Shown piece by piece: positions 61,964 through 64,000 of a stretch of DNA of 64,000 bases. The notes beneath the pieces were generated by a model. That model made no database searches. It was not told the origin of the DNA and worked only from the letters and a program-made list of their open reading frames with translations. How positions within the stretch are numbered: position 1 is the first letter of the stretch; each line of letters begins with the position of its first letter. Origin of the DNA: Sphingomonas aquatilis (GTDB taxonomy: Bacteria > Pseudomonadota > Alphaproteobacteria > Sphingomonadales > Sphingomonadaceae); contig NZ_JACIDB010000008.1 of the NCBI RefSeq assembly GCF_014196115.1, positions 86,715 through 150,714 of the forward strand, written 5' to 3'. Position numbers and translations under genes: made by a program.

Positions 61964-62371
61964 ATGATGACCAAAACCGCACTAATCGTCGAGGATGAGA
62001 TTTTTGTCGCCCTCGACTTGGAGCGTATCCTGGTCGATGGCGGCTATCAGGTCGCCGGCATCGCCGCGGATGCGGAAAGTGCGTTGGAGGCGGCACCGGG
62101 TTGCGGCTTCGCCTTCGTCGATGTCAACCTGCGCGACGGGCCGACCGGCCCGCGTATCGCGGAACAGATCGCGCGCGATTATGGCGTGAAAGTCGTTTTC
62201 GTCACCGCCAATCCGGCACAGATCGATTGCGGGCGTGACTGCGCGCTGGGCTATATCCGCAAACCGTTCAGTGAATCGGCGATCCTCGCGGCGGCGGCTC
62301 TTGCGGCGGAGGGGCGGTCGCCCGCCGCCAACGACGATATCGTCCTGCTCGATTCGAGCCGCCAGGCCTAA
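61964..62371 (+). CDS. Single-domain response regulator
   Basis: This 135-residue receiver domain protein has the acidic cluster E-D-E near residues 10-12, phosphoacceptor Asp53 in F-V-D-V-N-L, T81 and the lysine in R-K-P-F at 100. It has no output domain, so it probably acts by phosphotransfer or protein binding. Two adjacent ATGs (61964, 61967) are equally possible. It converges with the HWE kinase and may be its target. Confidence 0.88.
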   Translation: MMTKTALIVEDEIFVALDLERILVDGGYQVAGIAADAESALEAAPGCGFAFVDVNLRDGPTGPRIAEQIARDYGVKVVFVTANPAQIDCGRDCALGYIRKPFSESAILAAAALAAEGRSPAANDDIVLLDSSRQA

Positions 62372-63891
62372 GCGCGGTTCAGCGTCGCGATCGGCACGCG
62401 GACCGTTACGACTAGTCCCTCGGCCTTCCATTCGCGCGTCACCACCCCGCCCAGCTGCCGTACAGCAGACAGTTCGATCAGCTGGCTGCCGAAACCGTGC
62501 GGCCCATCCGGCGCGGCGACCGAGGGGCCGCCGCGTTCGCTCCAGCACAGCACCACGTCCGCGTCATCGCGCGCGACGGTAACGTCGACGGCACCGTCCT
62601 CACTCGACAGGGCGCCATATTTCATCGCGTTGGTGGCGAGCTCGTGGAACAGCAGCGCGAGCGGGGTGGCCGAGCGATCGTCGATCGTGACCGCATCGCC
62701 GCTGACCGTGATCGGCTGATAGTCCCCCCGCCGATAGGGTTCGAACAGCTCGCTGAGCAGGCCGTGCAGCGAATTCTGCTGCATCGCGGGCCGCGAATTG
62801 GGGCTGTGCGGCCGCACGAAATCATGGGCGCGCCCCAGCGCGATGATCCGGTCGCGCAGATCGGCGGCGGCCGGCGCGAACTCGGGCCGCGCGCGCGCTG
62901 CGAACGAAATCAGGCCGGAGATCACCGAGAAGATGTTCTTGATCCGGTGCGACAGCTCCTGGCTGATCAGTTCGCGTTCGTGCAGCGCCAGTTTCTGTTC
63001 GTGGATGTCGGTGCAGGTGCCGAACCAGCGCGTGATCTGCCCGTCCGTGTCGCGGATCGGCAGGGCCCGGCCGAGGACCCAGCGATAGGTGCCGTCGGCA
63101 TGGCGCAGGCGATATTCGATCTGATACGGCGCGCCTGTCTCGAGCGAATGGCGCCATATCTCCCAGGCGCGGGCCTGATCGTCGGGATGGAACATGTCGT
63201 TCCAGCCCTCGCCATCGGTCGATCCGTCCGGCACGCCGGTGAATTCGTACCAGCGCGCATTGTAATAATCGTGGAAGCCGTCGGGCAGCGTCGACCACAC
63301 CATCTGCGGCATCGTGTCGGCCAGCGTGCGGAAGCGATCCTCGCTGTCGGACAGGCGTTGGCGCGTGTCGCGATCGGTGCGGCGCCAGGTAGCGGCATCA
63401 CGGCTGTCGCGCAGCCGGGCCATCACCGCCTCCGCCAGCGTTTCCAGCCCTTGCCGTTGCAGGGCGGTCAACCCCTCGGGCCGTGGCCGGGTGTCGAGCA
63501 CGCACAGCGAGCCGAGTGGCACGCCATCGTCGGCCACCAGCGGCGCGCCGGCATAGAAGCGGATGTGCGCCTCGCCCGTCACCAGCGACATGGCGGAAAA
63601 GCGCGTATCGCGCATCGCGTCCGGCACCACGGTGATGCCGTGTTCCATCATCGCGAGCGCACAGAAGGAGGTGTCGCGCGGCGTTTCCGTCATGTCGACG
63701 CCGGTGTGCGACAGGAAGGTCTGGCGCGTCGCCTCGACCAGGCTGATCAGCGCGATCGGCGCGTCGCACAGGGCCGCGGCAAAGTCCGTGATCCGGGTGA
63801 GCGCGGCATCGTCGCGCAACGACTGCGGGTCGTGCGCGGCGAGGGCTTCGGCCCGGCGCGTCTCGCTCGCCGGTTCACAGACGGGGGTCAT
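62368..63891 (-). CDS. GAF-PAS HWE-family sensor histidine kinase
   Basis: This 507-residue soluble kinase has a GAF domain (about 25-165), a PAS domain with PAC region (about 180-300) and a C-terminal HWE kinase domain. His315 lies in E-L-S-H-R-I-K-N, N box E-L-A-T-N-A-M-K-Y-G is near 420, and the W-x-E motif appears as C-W-S-E-R-G-G near 455. The lack of membrane segments means it senses inside the cell. ATG 63891 is chosen because the frame upstream has no domain content. Its stop overlaps the end of the response regulator gene by four bases. Confidence 0.88.
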   Translation of the reverse strand: MTPVCEPASETRRAEALAAHDPQSLRDDAALTRITDFAAALCDAPIALISLVEATRQTFLSHTGVDMTETPRDTSFCALAMMEHGITVVPDAMRDTRFSAMSLVTGEAHIRFYAGAPLVADDGVPLGSLCVLDTRPRPEGLTALQRQGLETLAEAVMARLRDSRDAATWRRTDRDTRQRLSDSEDRFRTLADTMPQMVWSTLPDGFHDYYNARWYEFTGVPDGSTDGEGWNDMFHPDDQARAWEIWRHSLETGAPYQIEYRLRHADGTYRWVLGRALPIRDTDGQITRWFGTCTDIHEQKLALHERELISQELSHRIKNIFSVISGLISFAARARPEFAPAAADLRDRIIALGRAHDFVRPHSPNSRPAMQQNSLHGLLSELFEPYRRGDYQPITVSGDAVTIDDRSATPLALLFHELATNAMKYGALSSEDGAVDVTVARDDADVVLCWSERGGPSVAAPDGPHGFGSQLIELSAVRQLGGVVTREWKAEGLVVTVRVPIATLNRA

Positions 63892-64000
63892 CGCTGAACG
63901 ACGGCTCAGAACGGTTATTCCGGGGGAGAGGTGTAACTGTATGTAAGAACAGCCCCTCCCCCTCTCGGCGAACCGGCCTTGCACTGCATCACGTCGGCAC

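Noticed and set aside
1..64000. CRISPR arrays, prophage genes, insertion sequences and toxin-antitoxin pairs
   Set aside because: None was seen. The repeats present are short palindromes without regular spacers, and no transposase or integrase gene lies in the window.

Overview
The window is GC-rich DNA from an alphaproteobacterium, most likely a Sphingomonas-like member of the Sphingomonadaceae. Evidence for this includes the gene order around hemE (dnaQ-coaE-aroE-maf-ppsR | hemE-hemJ-rho and mnmE-mnmG-rsmG-parA-parB), an alphaproteobacterial type promoter resembling the EcfG (general stress sigma factor) consensus, an HWE-type histidine kinase, a long ribosome hibernation factor next to ptsN, a GTP cyclohydrolase II with a degenerate N-terminal domain, and intergenic palindromes of the kind common in sphingomonads. 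Almost everything reads as chromosomal core. No transposase, integrase, phage gene or CRISPR array was seen.

The centre of the window looks like the chromosomal replication origin. The 312-bp gap between ppsR (leftward) and hemE (rightward), 24485-24796, holds one perfect DnaA box, several near matches and an AT-rich stretch, in the same hemE-flanked position as the Caulobacter origin. Gene orientation switches there: leftward from 24484 down to 17142, mostly rightward from 24797 to 35991. Between 6.3 and 8.7 kb to the right are three parS centromere sites, one directly after mnmE and two inside the rsmG coding sequence, followed by parA and parB.

Layout. 1-3.9 kb: TSUP sulfur/anion exporter, TIGR02186-type membrane protein, HerA-like ATPase, small membrane protein. 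3.9-7.3 kb: M23 endopeptidase, MAPEG protein, ubiquinone hydroxylase. 7.3-14.9 kb: structured intergenic region, ftsK, a block of less conserved genes (STAS-like, Crp/Fnr regulator, exported protein, S9 peptidase), lolA. 15.3-17.1 kb: xth and ribA. 17.1-24.5 kb: leftward genes mmcB, sleB-like hydrolase, a ptsN operon, hpf, then dnaQ-coaE-aroE-maf. 24.8-36 kb: hemE, hemJ, rho, terC, mnmEG, rsmG, parAB. 36.1-40.6 kb: leftward holA-lptE-leuS and DUF3576. 40.8-48.4 kb: a barrel-like outer membrane protein, ThiE-like protein, yggS, HAD hydrolase, ankyrin protein, SCO, YcgN, YgjP-like protease, PBP1A. 48.5-51.3 kb: a type III polyketide synthase operon with methyltransferase and flavoprotein. 51.5-57.4 kb: MarR-like regulator, tRNA-Leu(GAG), MATE pump, zinc-ribbon protein, ftsEX, ydcF, plsC. 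57.6-61.9 kb: tyrA-hisC (leftward) and metX-GNAT-metW (rightward). 61.9-64 kb: response regulator and HWE kinase.

The intergenic gaps are unusually rich in palindromic, often multi-branched repeats belonging to at least five families. Several occur twice in the window, and some appear to have different stem sequences around a shared core. Together with the origin region, these are the most interesting non-coding content. All calls were made by reading the sequence; no database search was run.
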